NCBI GenBank assembly: GCA_958439425.1 | Contig: CAUBVH010000011.1 | Location: forward strand, 1 to 64,000 | Source of the DNA: an uncultured Collinsella sp. | GTDB lineage: Bacteria; Actinomycetota; Coriobacteriia; Coriobacteriales; Coriobacteriaceae | Length of the DNA stretch: 64,000 nucleotides | Reading direction: 5' to 3' | Shown here: in pieces, positions 28,233-36,895 of the stretch | How the letters are laid out: each line of letters begins with the position of its first letter | How positions within the stretch are numbered: the first letter of the stretch is position 1 | Position numbers and translations under genes: made by a program | The notes under the pieces: model-generated | Seen by the model: only the letters and a program-made list of their open reading frames with translations | What the model was told of the DNA's origin: nothing | The model's database searches: none

Positions 28233-28259
28233 GGGCGAGCGGTAGAACGCTCGCCCTTT
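28233..28259 (+). terminator. Intrinsic terminator behind the VanZ-like gene
   Basis: GGGCGAGCG (28233-28241) pairs with CGCTCGCCC, followed by TTTG. The rest of the 200-bp gap holds the murR promoter region, which I cannot define further. Confidence 0.75.
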
Positions 28260-28355
28260 GTGCGCCACGATGCGGCACAATGTACCGTAAAAGCTGTTTG
28301 TATCCGGTACGAATCGTTCGTTGGTCTTTAATTCTTCTCAACGGAGGTGTTTGAG

Positions 28356-29207
28356 ATGGCAAACGGATTGCTTTTGCGGCTTCGCGAGCGTGAGCTCAGC
28401 GCGAGCCCGGCGGAACGCAATGTCATCGCATATGTAAGCGCTCATCCGCACGAGGTGGTCGGGCTGTCCGTCCGCGGTCTTGCCGATGCCACGTTCTCCT
28501 CGCCCTCGAGCATTTTGCGCTTTTGCAAGCGCTTGGGTTTTGCGGGCTACAAGGAGTTCCAGCGCGAACTGATTGCCGAGCTGGCGCTCTTGGGTGACAA
28601 GAAAGACGTTGCCCTCGAGGACATCTCCGTGGATGACAGCGTCGAACGTATCGTGGGGAAGGTGATGAAAAGCAACGTGCGCACGATCGAAGCGACGGCG
28701 CGAACGCTCGATTACACCGTCTTGGAGCGATGTGCGGCCTATCTTAAGCGGGCACGCGCGGTCAATCTGTTCGGTATCGGTGCCTCTCGTTTGGTCGCGC
28801 ACGATCTGGCGCAAAAGCTCATGCGTGTCGACAAAGAGTGCCATCTGTACGACGACTGGCATGATCAGCTCTTGTGTGCCAAGAACATGCATGAGGGCGA
28901 TATGGCGATCGCCTTTAGCTACTCGGGCTTGACGCAAGAGGTGCTGGACTGCACCGCCGAGGCTCAACGTCACAACTGTCCCGTTGTGGCCGTTACCAAA
29001 GTAGATGGATCATCCAAGCTTGCCACCATGGCCGATGCCGTGCTCGGCGTCGCTGCGAGTGAGCCCTTGGTCCGCAGCGGTGCCATGGCTTCGCGTATGG
29101 CCCAGCTTATGGTTGTCGATGCCCTGTACGCTGCTTACGTTGCCAGCGACTACGAACGGGCGACGCATGTCATTAAGCAAAACTACATCGAGAAACAGGA
29201 AAGATGA
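28356..29207 (+). CDS. murR: RpiR/MurR-family regulator with SIS domain
   Basis: A 283-aa transcriptional regulator: N-terminal RpiR-type HTH (residues 1-75, VRGLADATFSSPSSILRFCKRLGF) and C-terminal SIS sugar-isomerase fold (about 120-255, NLFGIGASRLVAHDLAQKL and SYSGLTQEVL) that binds a sugar phosphate. It heads the MurNAc-6-phosphate catabolism genes murQ, murP and mupG, so MurNAc-6-P is the likely ligand. ATG at 28356 has GGAGG eight bases upstream. One of few genes here ending in TGA; the stop is ten bases from murQ. Confidence 0.85.
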   Translation: MANGLLLRLRERELSASPAERNVIAYVSAHPHEVVGLSVRGLADATFSSPSSILRFCKRLGFAGYKEFQRELIAELALLGDKKDVALEDISVDDSVERIVGKVMKSNVRTIEATARTLDYTVLERCAAYLKRARAVNLFGIGASRLVAHDLAQKLMRVDKECHLYDDWHDQLLCAKNMHEGDMAIAFSYSGLTQEVLDCTAEAQRHNCPVVAVTKVDGSSKLATMADAVLGVAASEPLVRSGAMASRMAQLMVVDALYAAYVASDYERATHVIKQNYIEKQER

Positions 29208-29217
29208 GGTGAATGAA

Positions 29218-30141
<924 letters not shown>

Positions 30142-30198
30142 GTGCGCGGCGTGAGCTGATATGACATCCAGACGAGATACCCAATACAAGGAGGAGTT

Positions 30199-31629
30199 AT
30201 GACGAACAAAGAGCTGGCTCAAAAGCTGCTGGACCTTTTGGGCGGTAAAGACAACGTGCTCGCAAACGCGGCGTGCATGACGCGCCTGCGCGTGACCGTC
30301 AAAGACGCGGGCAACGTCGACACGGAGGGCATTAAGGCACTCGACGGCGTGATGGGCCTGGTCGAGGACGACACGATGCAGATCGTGCTGGGTCCGGGCA
30401 AGGTGAATAAGGTGCTCGAGGAGTTCTCCAAGCTCACCGGCCTTGCGAAAGGCGTTGCTGACGAGAGCGTGGTTGACGCTGCGGCCACAAACAAGGCCGC
30501 GCAGAAGGCCAAGTACGAGTCCAAGCCGGTTCAGGCCTTCCTCAAGAAGATTTCCAATGTCTTCGTCGCCCTGCTTCCCGGCATCATTGCGGCTGGCCTC
30601 ATCAACGGTATCTGCAACGTCATTAACGTCTCGACGGCAGGCGCGCTTGCAGGCGAGTGGTGGTACCAGGGCATTCGCTCCATGGGCTGGGCCCTGTTTG
30701 CCTATCTGCCCATCTTGGTGGGCTATAACGCGGCACGTGAGTTTGGCGGCTCCGCTGCGCTGGGCGGCATCGCTGGCATGATGTGCATCGCTAACAGTGC
30801 CATGCCCCTGCTTGCGCCTGGCGCGGCCGATCCTGCCACTGCCATCTTGCTGCCGCTCACCAATGCGCAGTACAACCCCGCAGCGGGCGGCATGATCGCG
30901 GCTCTTATCGCTGGCGCATTTTTTGCCTGGATGGAGCGTCAGATTCGCAAGGTTATGCCCAACGCGCTCGACACGTTCTTGTCCCCGCTGCTGGTGCTCA
31001 TCATCGGCGCCTTTGCTCTGATGCTCGTCATCCAGCCGGTTGGCGCATGGCTGACGACTGCCATCTTTAGCGTTTTGACCTTTATCTTCGAGAAGCTGGG
31101 CGTCCTGGGTGGCTATATCCTGTCGGCAGGCTTCTTGCCGCTGGTTTCCGTCGGCCTGCATCAGGCGCTCACGCCGATCCACGCTATGCTCAACGATCCC
31201 GACGGCGCTACCAAGGGTATCAATTACCTGCTTCCCATCCTTATGATGGCTGGCGGCGGCCAGGTCGGTGCCGGTTTGGCGCTGTACTTTAAGACCAAGA
31301 ACGCCAAGCTCAAGAAGTACGTTGCAGAGTCCATTCCCGTTGGAATCCTGGGTGTGGGCGAGCCTCTGATGTATGCCGTTACGCTGCCGCTCGTTCGTCC
31401 GTTTGTGACGGCCTGCCTGGGTGCCGGATTTGGCGGCGCGCTCGCGGCGCTGCTTCACATCGGCACGGTTTCTCAGGGCGTTTCCGGTCTGTTTGGCCTG
31501 CTGATCGTCGTTCCTGGCCAGCAGCTCGGCTACGTTGCCGCTATGCTGCTTGCCTATGCCGCTGGCTTTGTCCTGACGTGGTTCTTTGGCGTCGACGAGC
31601 AGAAGATCAACGAGTTCTTTGGCGAGTAG
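30199..31629 (+). CDS. murP: PTS EIIBC component, MurNAc type
   Basis: A 476-aa phosphotransferase permease. The EIIB domain (1-90) carries the phosphorylated cysteine in NAACMTRLRVTV (residue 27); the EIIC domain (about 115-470) has ten or so membrane segments with the SVGLHQALTPIHAML and GVGEPLMYAVTLPL motifs of the glucose-sucrose superfamily. No EIIA domain is fused, so it borrows one, perhaps the EIIA-Glc at 60232. Its neighbours murQ and mupG point to MurNAc as substrate. ATG at 30199 follows AAGGAGG. A strong hairpin terminator follows before mupG. Confidence 0.88.
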   Translation: MTNKELAQKLLDLLGGKDNVLANAACMTRLRVTVKDAGNVDTEGIKALDGVMGLVEDDTMQIVLGPGKVNKVLEEFSKLTGLAKGVADESVVDAAATNKAAQKAKYESKPVQAFLKKISNVFVALLPGIIAAGLINGICNVINVSTAGALAGEWWYQGIRSMGWALFAYLPILVGYNAAREFGGSAALGGIAGMMCIANSAMPLLAPGAADPATAILLPLTNAQYNPAAGGMIAALIAGAFFAWMERQIRKVMPNALDTFLSPLLVLIIGAFALMLVIQPVGAWLTTAIFSVLTFIFEKLGVLGGYILSAGFLPLVSVGLHQALTPIHAMLNDPDGATKGINYLLPILMMAGGGQVGAGLALYFKTKNAKLKKYVAESIPVGILGVGEPLMYAVTLPLVRPFVTACLGAGFGGALAALLHIGTVSQGVSGLFGLLIVVPGQQLGYVAAMLLAYAAGFVLTWFFGVDEQKINEFFGE

Positions 31630-31696
31630 TTTGATATCGCGAGCCGTGTTGCTCAGGGCTCGCGGCGCGCGGCAGATTTCTTGATGCTATGGTTGT

Positions 31697-31730
31697 GCCG
31701 GCGGGGCTAACTGCTCCGCCGGCCTTTTTT
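31697..31730 (+). terminator. Intrinsic terminator between murP and mupG
   Basis: GCCGGCGGGGC (31697-31707) pairs with GCTCCGCCGGC (31713-31723), six T follow, and the mupG ribosome site starts two bases later. Either mupG relies on read-through or this is a regulated attenuator. Confidence 0.88.
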
Positions 31731-31746
31731 AAAGGAGTGTTGAAGC

Positions 31747-32799
31747 GTGAAAACGGGTATTTCGATTTATCTTTCCAGCCCTCTGCAGGATATTGAACGG
31801 ACGATTGAGCGTGGTGCCGCGGCGGGTGCGCGCTACGCGTTCACCTCACTGCATATTCCCGAGGATGGGGGAGCGGCGTATGCCGATAAGGTCCGTCATG
31901 TGCTGTCGCTGCTCTCCGCCCGCGGCATTGCGCTCATTGCCGATGTGGGGCCTCGCACGTGCGATTTGCTCGGGCTTGAGCGCATCGAGGACCTGCGCGA
32001 TCTGGGGTTGGAATACCTTCGTTTGGACTATGGCTTTAGCGCCCAACGGGTCGCGGAGCTGTCCGGTGTATTTCGCATAGTGGTCAATGCATCGACGGTG
32101 AGTTCTGATGAAATCGCATCGTGGCGTGAGGCCGGTGCCGATGTGACACGTTTTGCCGCCTGCCACAATTTTTACCCCAAGCCTTATACCGGTTTAGCTC
32201 TGGAGGACATTGCTCGGGTGAATCTTCGTCTTGCGGCGCTTGGATTCGAAATCATGGCTTTTGTGCCGGGCGATGCTAACGTTCGCGGGCCGGTATTCGA
32301 GGGACTGCCGACGGTCGAGACGCAGCGCGGTCGCGCGTCAAAGGTTGCTCTCAATATGCTTGAGCTTGCACATGGCGCCGATTGCGACATTGTGTTGGTC
32401 GGCGACCCCGATCTTTCCGATGCGGGCTGGACGCAGTTTGCTCATGTTTCCGCCGGATACGTGGACCTGCAATGCGAGCTTGAGCCCGGTTATGCCTATG
32501 TACGTGGGCAGATTCATCACGACCGACCCGATTCGAGCACCCTCATCTTTAGGTCTCAGGAGTCGCGTACGACGCTTAAGCCGGATTCCGTGCCGATGGA
32601 TGCCGGTGCCGGCCTGTCACGAAAGACGGGGTCGATCGCTGTGAGCAACAGCGGCTATGGGCGCTACGAAGGCGAGCTTGAGATTGCGCGGGTCGATCTT
32701 CCCGGTGACGAGCGCATGAACGTTGCGGGCCATATCACGCCCGAGGCAATGGAGCTGCTGCCGTTCATCAAACGCGGATTCGGGGTACGGTTCGTTTAG
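31747..32799 (+). CDS. mupG: MupG-type 6-phospho-N-acetylmuramidase (DUF871)
   Basis: A 350-aa protein of the DUF871 family: TIM barrel (1-230; GISIYLSSPL, LRLDYGFS, ACHNFYPKPYTGL, GDPDLSDAGW) plus a small C-terminal beta domain (about 240-350). In Staphylococcus aureus MupG splits MurNAc-6-P-GlcNAc, releasing MurNAc-6-P for MurQ. It is encoded beside murR-murQ-murP, so here too it likely feeds MurQ, and the cell probably imports the disaccharide as well as MurNAc. GTG start at 31747 follows AAGGAGTG. Confidence 0.88.
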   Translation: MKTGISIYLSSPLQDIERTIERGAAAGARYAFTSLHIPEDGGAAYADKVRHVLSLLSARGIALIADVGPRTCDLLGLERIEDLRDLGLEYLRLDYGFSAQRVAELSGVFRIVVNASTVSSDEIASWREAGADVTRFAACHNFYPKPYTGLALEDIARVNLRLAALGFEIMAFVPGDANVRGPVFEGLPTVETQRGRASKVALNMLELAHGADCDIVLVGDPDLSDAGWTQFAHVSAGYVDLQCELEPGYAYVRGQIHHDRPDSSTLIFRSQESRTTLKPDSVPMDAGAGLSRKTGSIAVSNSGYGRYEGELEIARVDLPGDERMNVAGHITPEAMELLPFIKRGFGVRFV

Positions 32800-32891
32800 C
32801 GTGTGACCCGTGGGCTACAATTGGCCCATCGTACGAAGGCGCCTCGTGTGGCGTGAGCCTGCGTTGGCCGATCTATATTCGGAGGATTCCC

Positions 32892-33251
32892 ATGACCGTA
32901 CTGTTTGTTGAATATCCCAAGTGCTCGACCTGTAAGAAGGCCAAGGCATGGCTGGACGAACACGGGGTAGAGTATATCGACCGCGATATCATTTTGGACA
33001 ATCCCACGGCTGATGAGCTTGCGACCTGGATTGCTCGTTCGGGACTGCCGGTGCGGCGCTTCTTTAATTCGTCGGGCATGAAATATCGAGAGCTGGGCCT
33101 GAAGGCGCGTCTGGATGCGGGCATGACGGATCGGGAGTGCTACGAGCTGCTGGCGACCGACGGCATGCTGGTTAAGCGCCCACTGCTGGTGGGCGACGAC
33201 TTTGCGATTCCCGGCTTTAGGGAATCGGCTTGGGTCGAGGCGTTGCTGTAG
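32892..33251 (+). CDS. ArsC/Spx/YffB-family thioredoxin-fold protein
   Basis: A 119-aa protein of the ArsC-Spx family. The N-terminal YPKCSTCKKAKAWLDEHG contains the CxxC pair (C10, C13), then the helical insert and the KRPLLVGDDFAIPGF ending with the arginine-proline of the family. Without an arsenic operon around it, a thiol-reductase role of the YffB type is more likely than arsenate reduction. ATG at 32892 follows GGAGG. Stands alone between mupG and a gene read in the opposite direction. Confidence 0.85.
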   Translation: MTVLFVEYPKCSTCKKAKAWLDEHGVEYIDRDIILDNPTADELATWIARSGLPVRRFFNSSGMKYRELGLKARLDAGMTDRECYELLATDGMLVKRPLLVGDDFAIPGFRESAWVEALL

Positions 33252-33323
33252 CGGCTGCGGAAAGTGCGACCCGTTTTGAGTGCTCAGGGTGGGACGTGTT
33301 TTCCATCGGCGGGCTCGCTCGGC

Positions 33324-33755
33324 TCAATCCTCGAGCTGTGCCCATTCGTGCGGATCGTAGACCTTTACGTGCTTGTTGGGCTTGCCGCTCCAGTACTCCT
33401 CGTCCATAAAGGGCAGATATGCCTGAACGCCGGGGCAGATAAAGGGAATCCGCTGCTGTTGCAGTCGCTCGCGCTGGCGCTGCTCCAGGTGCGCCTCGGA
33501 TATGACGGTCGGCATGCCGGACAGCTCGACGAGGCTTGCCTGGATTCGCCTAAGGTCGGGGAGTCCCGCGTGCCATGACATCCGCATGATCAAAAAGGAT
33601 GCACGGCGGTATTTTGCCTGCATCACCGTGATGGCGGGGCGCAAAGTGGGATGGATTTTGTCCCGTTCGGGCCAAAGGTCAGCAGTGATCTCGAGGCCCA
33701 GGGTCTCCCATAGGTAATCAAGCTCTTCGTCCATGGCGCCTCGATATCCGTGCAA
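33324..33755 (-). CDS. Uncharacterised protein, 143 aa
   Basis: I do not recognise a family with confidence. The protein is soluble, with no signal or membrane segment, aromatic-rich in the last third (FICPGVQAYLPFMDEEYWSGKP). That stretch reminds me of the IVPGxQxYLPF segment seen beside MarR-type domains in some Firmicutes, but no clear HTH is visible. The first ATG at 33755 may be followed by a better one at 33734 (MDEELDYLW). Stop TGA. Faces away from the ArsC-like gene. Confidence 0.6.
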   Translation of the reverse strand: MHGYRGAMDEELDYLWETLGLEITADLWPERDKIHPTLRPAITVMQAKYRRASFLIMRMSWHAGLPDLRRIQASLVELSGMPTVISEAHLEQRQRERLQQQRIPFICPGVQAYLPFMDEEYWSGKPNKHVKVYDPHEWAQLED

Positions 33756-33926
33756 TGATGACGGTTCGATTGTGCCATCAGCCGTGAGTGCTGCATTGTT
33801 GTAATCTACCAGCGGTAGATGCGGGATGTTTTACGGGCTTTGGCGCCGTACGTGTCGCTGGCGCTTCACAGGTCCTTCACGTGTTGGCCGTATTTGACTG
33901 AATTTCAAAAAAGTCAAAATTGGGGC

Positions 33927-33955
33927 TTGCGTCACGGCCGGACTTCCCGTATATT
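33927..33955 (+). promoter_or_regulatory. Promoter of the tRNA pair
   Basis: TTGCGT (33927-33932) and TATATT (33950-33955) are exactly 17 bp apart, 45 bp before the first tRNA. About 170 bp before it hold no gene I can see. Confidence 0.7.
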
Positions 33956-33999
33956 TCTTTCTTGCGCAAAGGCACAGCCGAGCGCAGCGATGCAGTCAT

Positions 34000-34073
34000 T
34001 GGGATGTCGTCTAATGGCAGGACAGCGGATTCTGGTTCCGTCAATGGGGGTTCGACTCCCTCCATCCCAGCCA
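34000..34073 (+). tRNA. tRNA-Gln (CUG anticodon)
   Basis: Acceptor stem TGGGATG pairs with CATCCCA; D arm GTCTAATGGCAGGAC, anticodon loop with CTG in GGATTCTGGTTCC, T arm GGGGTTCGACTCCCT. The 3' CCA is encoded (34071-34073). Followed 17 bp later by tRNA-Glu in the same transcript. Confidence 0.95.
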
Positions 34074-34090
34074 TTGCATTTGCTACATAT

Positions 34091-34167
34091 GGCCCGTTCG
34101 TCTAGCGGTTTAGGACGCCGCCCTCTCAAGGCGGAGATCACCAGTTCGAATCTGGTACGGGCTACCA
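34091..34167 (+). tRNA. tRNA-Glu (CUC anticodon)
   Basis: Acceptor GGCCCGT pairs with ACGGGCT (one G-T); anticodon CTC in CCGCCCTCTCAAGGCGG; T arm CCAGTTCGAATCTGG; CCA encoded at 34165-34167. The Gln-Glu pair ends at an intrinsic terminator. Confidence 0.95.
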
Positions 34168-34176
34168 AAATTGAAC

Positions 34177-34205
34177 GCCCGGGCCTCGTAAGAGACCCGG
34201 GTTTT
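34177..34205 (+). terminator. Intrinsic terminator of the tRNA pair
   Basis: CCCGGGCCTC pairs with GAGACCCGGG (one mismatch) across GTAA, followed by four T. Confidence 0.85.
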
Positions 34206-34264
34206 GTGTATTGACCGATATTTAAGGCGCGCGTTGAGTCTGCCGCCCGGACCGAGGAGTTGTC

Positions 34265-35182
34265 ATGGACCTGCCTATCAGCTTGGAAGACATCACGTAT
34301 GCCGAGAACTATCTGGCGCAGGGCGACCTGGCTACGGCGACGCCGCTGCTTGAGCGTCTGGTGGAGCTCGCCGAGGAGTATATCGACGCTGAGTGCAAGA
34401 CGGAGGAGAAGCGCCAGTACTTTAGCTTCGACAGCAAGTTTGAGCGCCTGGCCTATCGCCGCGTGGAGAAGGATCCGCGCGAGCTGGTGCAGGTCGAGGT
34501 TCCCTTTGACCGCCTGTACTCCGACATGGCGTTTGCCTACATTCGCCAGCAGGATTATGTGAGTGCTCGGAATGCCCTGATGCAGGCCGTGCGTTGGGAT
34601 CCCATGAACTGCAACTATCGCTTGGACTTGGCCGAGCTGTTCCGCGCGCTCGAGGACAAGCAGGAGTGGGCATCGCTCTCGTTCTCGGTGCTGGAGCGCG
34701 CGAGCGACGGTAAGTGCGCCGCACGCGCCTACACCAATTTGGGTCAGTACTTCTTGGAGCCCGAGACCGAGAACATTTCGGCTGCCGTGGGCTGCGCGCG
34801 TCTGGCGCTGCGCCTGGCGCCCAATGATGCGCATACGACGCGCCTGCTCAACAAGATCCATACCACCTATCCGGATGCCGCGGACGAGAGTGACGACCAT
34901 GTGATGGGTGAGCTCGCCCTGCAGGGCGTGCCGACCTCGCCTTCGGCCGAGATTGCCATCTGCCTGATCATGTGTGCGACCGACGCTGCGAGCGACGGCG
35001 ACAAGCAGGAGGCTACGCGCCTGACGGTCCGTGCCCGCGACCTGGTGGGCGAAGAGGCGTGCGCGGCGATTATCAAGCTGGTGCGCGAGAGTGATGCCGA
35101 GCTTAACGCCGAGCGCAAGGCAAAGCGCGAGGCTGCGGGCTCAAACGCCGATGGCGCCAAGGAGGCCGGCGATGCCCAGTAA
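34265..35182 (+). CDS. TPR-like repeat protein
   Basis: A 305-aa soluble protein of helical hairpins. TPR-like units are visible around residues 10-45 (AENYLAQGDLATATPLLERL), 88-122 (FDRLYSDMAFAYIRQQDYVSARNALMQAV) and 155-190, and the last 25 residues are charged and Ala-rich. It probably scaffolds protein contacts; the partner is unknown. ATG at 34265 follows GAGGAG. Its end overlaps the smpB start by 11 bases, so it is coupled to smpB, which hints at a role near translation or RNA quality control. Confidence 0.75.
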   Translation: MDLPISLEDITYAENYLAQGDLATATPLLERLVELAEEYIDAECKTEEKRQYFSFDSKFERLAYRRVEKDPRELVQVEVPFDRLYSDMAFAYIRQQDYVSARNALMQAVRWDPMNCNYRLDLAELFRALEDKQEWASLSFSVLERASDGKCAARAYTNLGQYFLEPETENISAAVGCARLALRLAPNDAHTTRLLNKIHTTYPDAADESDDHVMGELALQGVPTSPSAEIAICLIMCATDAASDGDKQEATRLTVRARDLVGEEACAAIIKLVRESDAELNAERKAKREAAGSNADGAKEAGDAQ

Positions 35183-35642
35183 GCGCGAGCGCAAGCTCAT
35201 TTCCAAGAATCGCTCGGCACATCACGAGTACTTTATCGATGAGACGTTTGAGTGCGGTATTGAGCTGAGCGGTACCGAGGTCAAGTCGATTCGCGAGCGC
35301 GCGTGCCAGATTACCGATACCTTCGCACTGATTCGTGGCGGGGAGTGCTGGCTCGTCGGCCTGCATATCCACCCTTATAGCCATGGTGGCGTGTGGAATC
35401 GCGATCCCGACCGTCGGCGCCGTCTGCTGCTGCACCGCAAGGAGATCGACTTTCTTGACGGCAAACTTCGCAACCGCGGCTATGCGCTGGTGCCGCTGGA
35501 GCTCTACTTTAATACCGACGGCCGCGTAAAGCTGCTGCTGGGCCTAGGCCGCGGCAAGAAGCTTTACGACAAGCGCGAGGATATGGCCAAGCGCGATGTC
35601 CAGCGCGAGATCGACCGCGCCCTCAAGGAGCGCAATCGCTAG
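35172..35642 (+). CDS. smpB: SsrA-binding protein SmpB
   Basis: A 156-aa tmRNA-binding protein for rescue of stalled ribosomes. KRERKLISKNRSAHHEYFI, ELSGTEVKSIRERACQITD, HIHPYSHGG and the basic C-tail GRGKKLYDKREDMAKRDVQREI match SmpB along the whole length. ATG at 35172 lies inside the end of the TPR gene, after GGAGG. I found no tmRNA gene next to it. Confidence 0.96.
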   Translation: MPSKRERKLISKNRSAHHEYFIDETFECGIELSGTEVKSIRERACQITDTFALIRGGECWLVGLHIHPYSHGGVWNRDPDRRRRLLLHRKEIDFLDGKLRNRGYALVPLELYFNTDGRVKLLLGLGRGKKLYDKREDMAKRDVQREIDRALKERNR

Positions 35643-35654
35643 GCGTTCTGTATA

Positions 35655-35721
35655 AGTTACGGTGGAATACGGACTGTTTTGCCTGTTTGAGGGGCTATTC
35701 AGTCCTTATTTCACCGCAACT
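35655..35721. repeat. Imperfect inverted repeat behind smpB
   Basis: AGTTACGGTGGAATACGGACTG (35655-35676) and its partner at 35700-35721 pair over 22 bases with four mismatches; the loop contains GAGGGGCTATT. The form resembles the arm-core-arm hairpins elsewhere in the window but the arms are different. Confidence 0.6.
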
Positions 35722-35749
35722 GCGGGCGTCTCATCTTGCTTATACTGTT

Positions 35750-35767
35750 TTGACACATATGTCTCAA
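35750..35767. promoter_or_regulatory. Candidate operator palindrome upstream of the flavin reductase
   Basis: TTGACACATATGTCTCAA is an 18-bp palindrome with one mismatched pair, directly after a TATACT that could be a -10 box (35741-35746). That places it over the start of transcription, as for a repressor site. The binding protein is unknown. Confidence 0.4.
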
Positions 35768-35768
35768 A

Positions 35769-35800
35769 GGTGGTGTCCGTTGTGGGCGCCGCCTTTTTTT
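35769..35800 (+). terminator. Hairpin with seven-T run ahead of the flavin reductase
   Basis: GGTGGTG can pair with CGCCGCC using G-U pairs and is followed by seven T. It is either the smpB terminator or, being downstream of the TATACT box, an attenuator for the flavin reductase gene. Confidence 0.6.
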
Positions 35801-35851
35801 GTGGGTACATACATCCATGAGGTTCCAACCCGGGTTAGGGGAGTGATTGTT

Positions 35852-36355
35852 ATGGACAAAACTGCGTTCTTTACCATGCCGAGCGGTCTGTACGTGGTGA
35901 GCGCCGCGGCAGACGGGCTGCGCGCCGGCTGCGTCATCAACACTGCGGTGCAGGTGACGTCCATGCCGCCGCGCATTTCGGTTGCCGTGAACAAGGACAA
36001 CGTCACCTCGGGCGTCATCGCTTCGGCCAAAGCGTTCGCGCTGACCGTGATCGATCAGACCGCCGATATGCTCTACATCGGTAACTTTGGGTTCCGCACC
36101 AGCAGCGATTATGACAAGTTTGCCAAATACGAGACCCGCGAGACGGCTCTGGGCATGCCCTATGTGCCCGAGCACGCGGCGGCCCTGTTTAGCTGCCATT
36201 TGATCGACACTGTGGATGTTGGCACGCATCTACTGTTTATCGGCGAGGTCGAGGATGCCGAGCGCTTGAGTGACGAGACGCCGCTCACCTACGATTACTA
36301 CCATAAGGTCCTGAAGGGCAAGACGCCTCCGAAGGCGTCCTCGTATCAAGGCTAG
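35852..36355 (+). CDS. Flavin reductase-like FMN-binding protein
   Basis: A 167-aa flavin reductase domain (split barrel) protein. GLYVVSAAADGLRAGCVINTAVQVTSMPPRISVAVNKDN is the FMN-binding start typical of the family, with the PPRISVAV motif, and GTHLLFIGEVEDAERL closes the barrel. The rubredoxin gene follows 89 bp later with its own promoter. In anaerobes such a pair passes electrons to oxygen- or peroxide-reducing enzymes; that role is inferred. ATG at 35852 follows AGGGGAG; the in-frame extension to 35687 covers the hairpins and is not used. Confidence 0.85.
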   Translation: MDKTAFFTMPSGLYVVSAAADGLRAGCVINTAVQVTSMPPRISVAVNKDNVTSGVIASAKAFALTVIDQTADMLYIGNFGFRTSSDYDKFAKYETRETALGMPYVPEHAAALFSCHLIDTVDVGTHLLFIGEVEDAERLSDETPLTYDYYHKVLKGKTPPKASSYQG

Positions 36356-36372
36356 AAATGTTTTAAAAATAC

Positions 36373-36400
36373 TTGCATTATATTATTGAGAATCTATACT
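36373..36400 (+). promoter_or_regulatory. Promoter of the rubredoxin gene
   Basis: TTGCAT (36373-36378) and TATACT (36395-36400) are 16 bp apart in an AT-rich stretch. The spacer TTATTGAGAATC could hold a Fur- or PerR-like operator, which I cannot confirm. Confidence 0.6.
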
Positions 36401-36444
36401 GATAAATGAAGTACATCACCAGTCGCGTTTGAGAGGAGAACATC

Positions 36445-36588
36445 ATGGCTGAGGAGAAGAAGACGTATAAGTTCGTGTGCGTCGTTTGCGGTTACGAGGT
36501 TGAGGTCGATACGCCCGAGCTGCCCGAGGATTATGTGTGCCCGGTGTGCGGCGTCGGTCCCGATCAGTTTGAGCTCGTTGAGGAGTAG
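36445..36588 (+). CDS. Rubredoxin
   Basis: A 47-aa rubredoxin. The iron site is formed by CVVCGYE (C12, C15) and CPVCGVG (C32, C35), with the PELPEDYVCPVCG stretch typical of the family. It is an electron carrier in the cytoplasm, and the upstream flavin reductase-like gene is a likely partner. It is slightly shorter than the usual 52-55 aa. ATG at 36445 follows AGAGGAG, and an intrinsic terminator follows. Easily missed because of its size. Confidence 0.92.
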   Translation: MAEEKKTYKFVCVVCGYEVEVDTPELPEDYVCPVCGVGPDQFELVEE

Positions 36589-36627
36589 CTCGCAGACACA
36601 CGGCGAAAGCCGAACATAGCTCTGTCC

Positions 36628-36664
36628 AAGGGCCTCGGTCGAATTCTCGGCCGGGGCCCTTTTC
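36628..36664 (+). terminator. Intrinsic terminator of the rubredoxin gene
   Basis: AAGGGCCTCGG pairs with CCGGGGCCCTT (with a TCGA/TCGG inner stem) and four T follow. Confidence 0.88.
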
Positions 36665-36730
36665 CTCCGCCCCCAAGGGATCACGGTTGCTGTTGACCGA
36701 TCCTGTCTGTTGTGAGTCCGACCGACCTTT

Positions 36731-36869
36731 TGTCTCAATCTGTAACATCTAACGGTGGAAATTGGGCCCACTTGTTACATATCGAGACAAACCAAAACCG
36801 TCCGGCAGAAGATCTCAATCTGTAACATCTAGACATCGAAAGCGGGTCTAGATGTTACGGATCGAGACG
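36731..36869. repeat. 59-bp interrupted palindrome array, locus 1 (2 units)
   Basis: Units 36731-36789 and 36811-36869, 21 bp apart. Each has a left arm like TGTCTCGATCTGTAAC, a 27-bp interior and a right arm like GTTACAGATCGAGACA. In unit 2 the interior extends the palindrome (ATCTAGAC and GTCTAGAT). The array lies between the rubredoxin terminator and the 3' end of the NRAMP gene. Confidence 0.95.
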
Positions 36870-36895
36870 TTTGCCTGAGTAGGTGCCCCGCCCCA

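Noticed and set aside
33324..33755. MarR-type regulator
   Set aside because: Only one short stretch recalls proteins linked to MarR domains; no winged helix is visible in the 143 residues.
35643..35850. tmRNA next to smpB
   Set aside because: No alanine-tRNA-like ends or tag reading frame are seen; the gap holds only hairpins and a promoter-like region.
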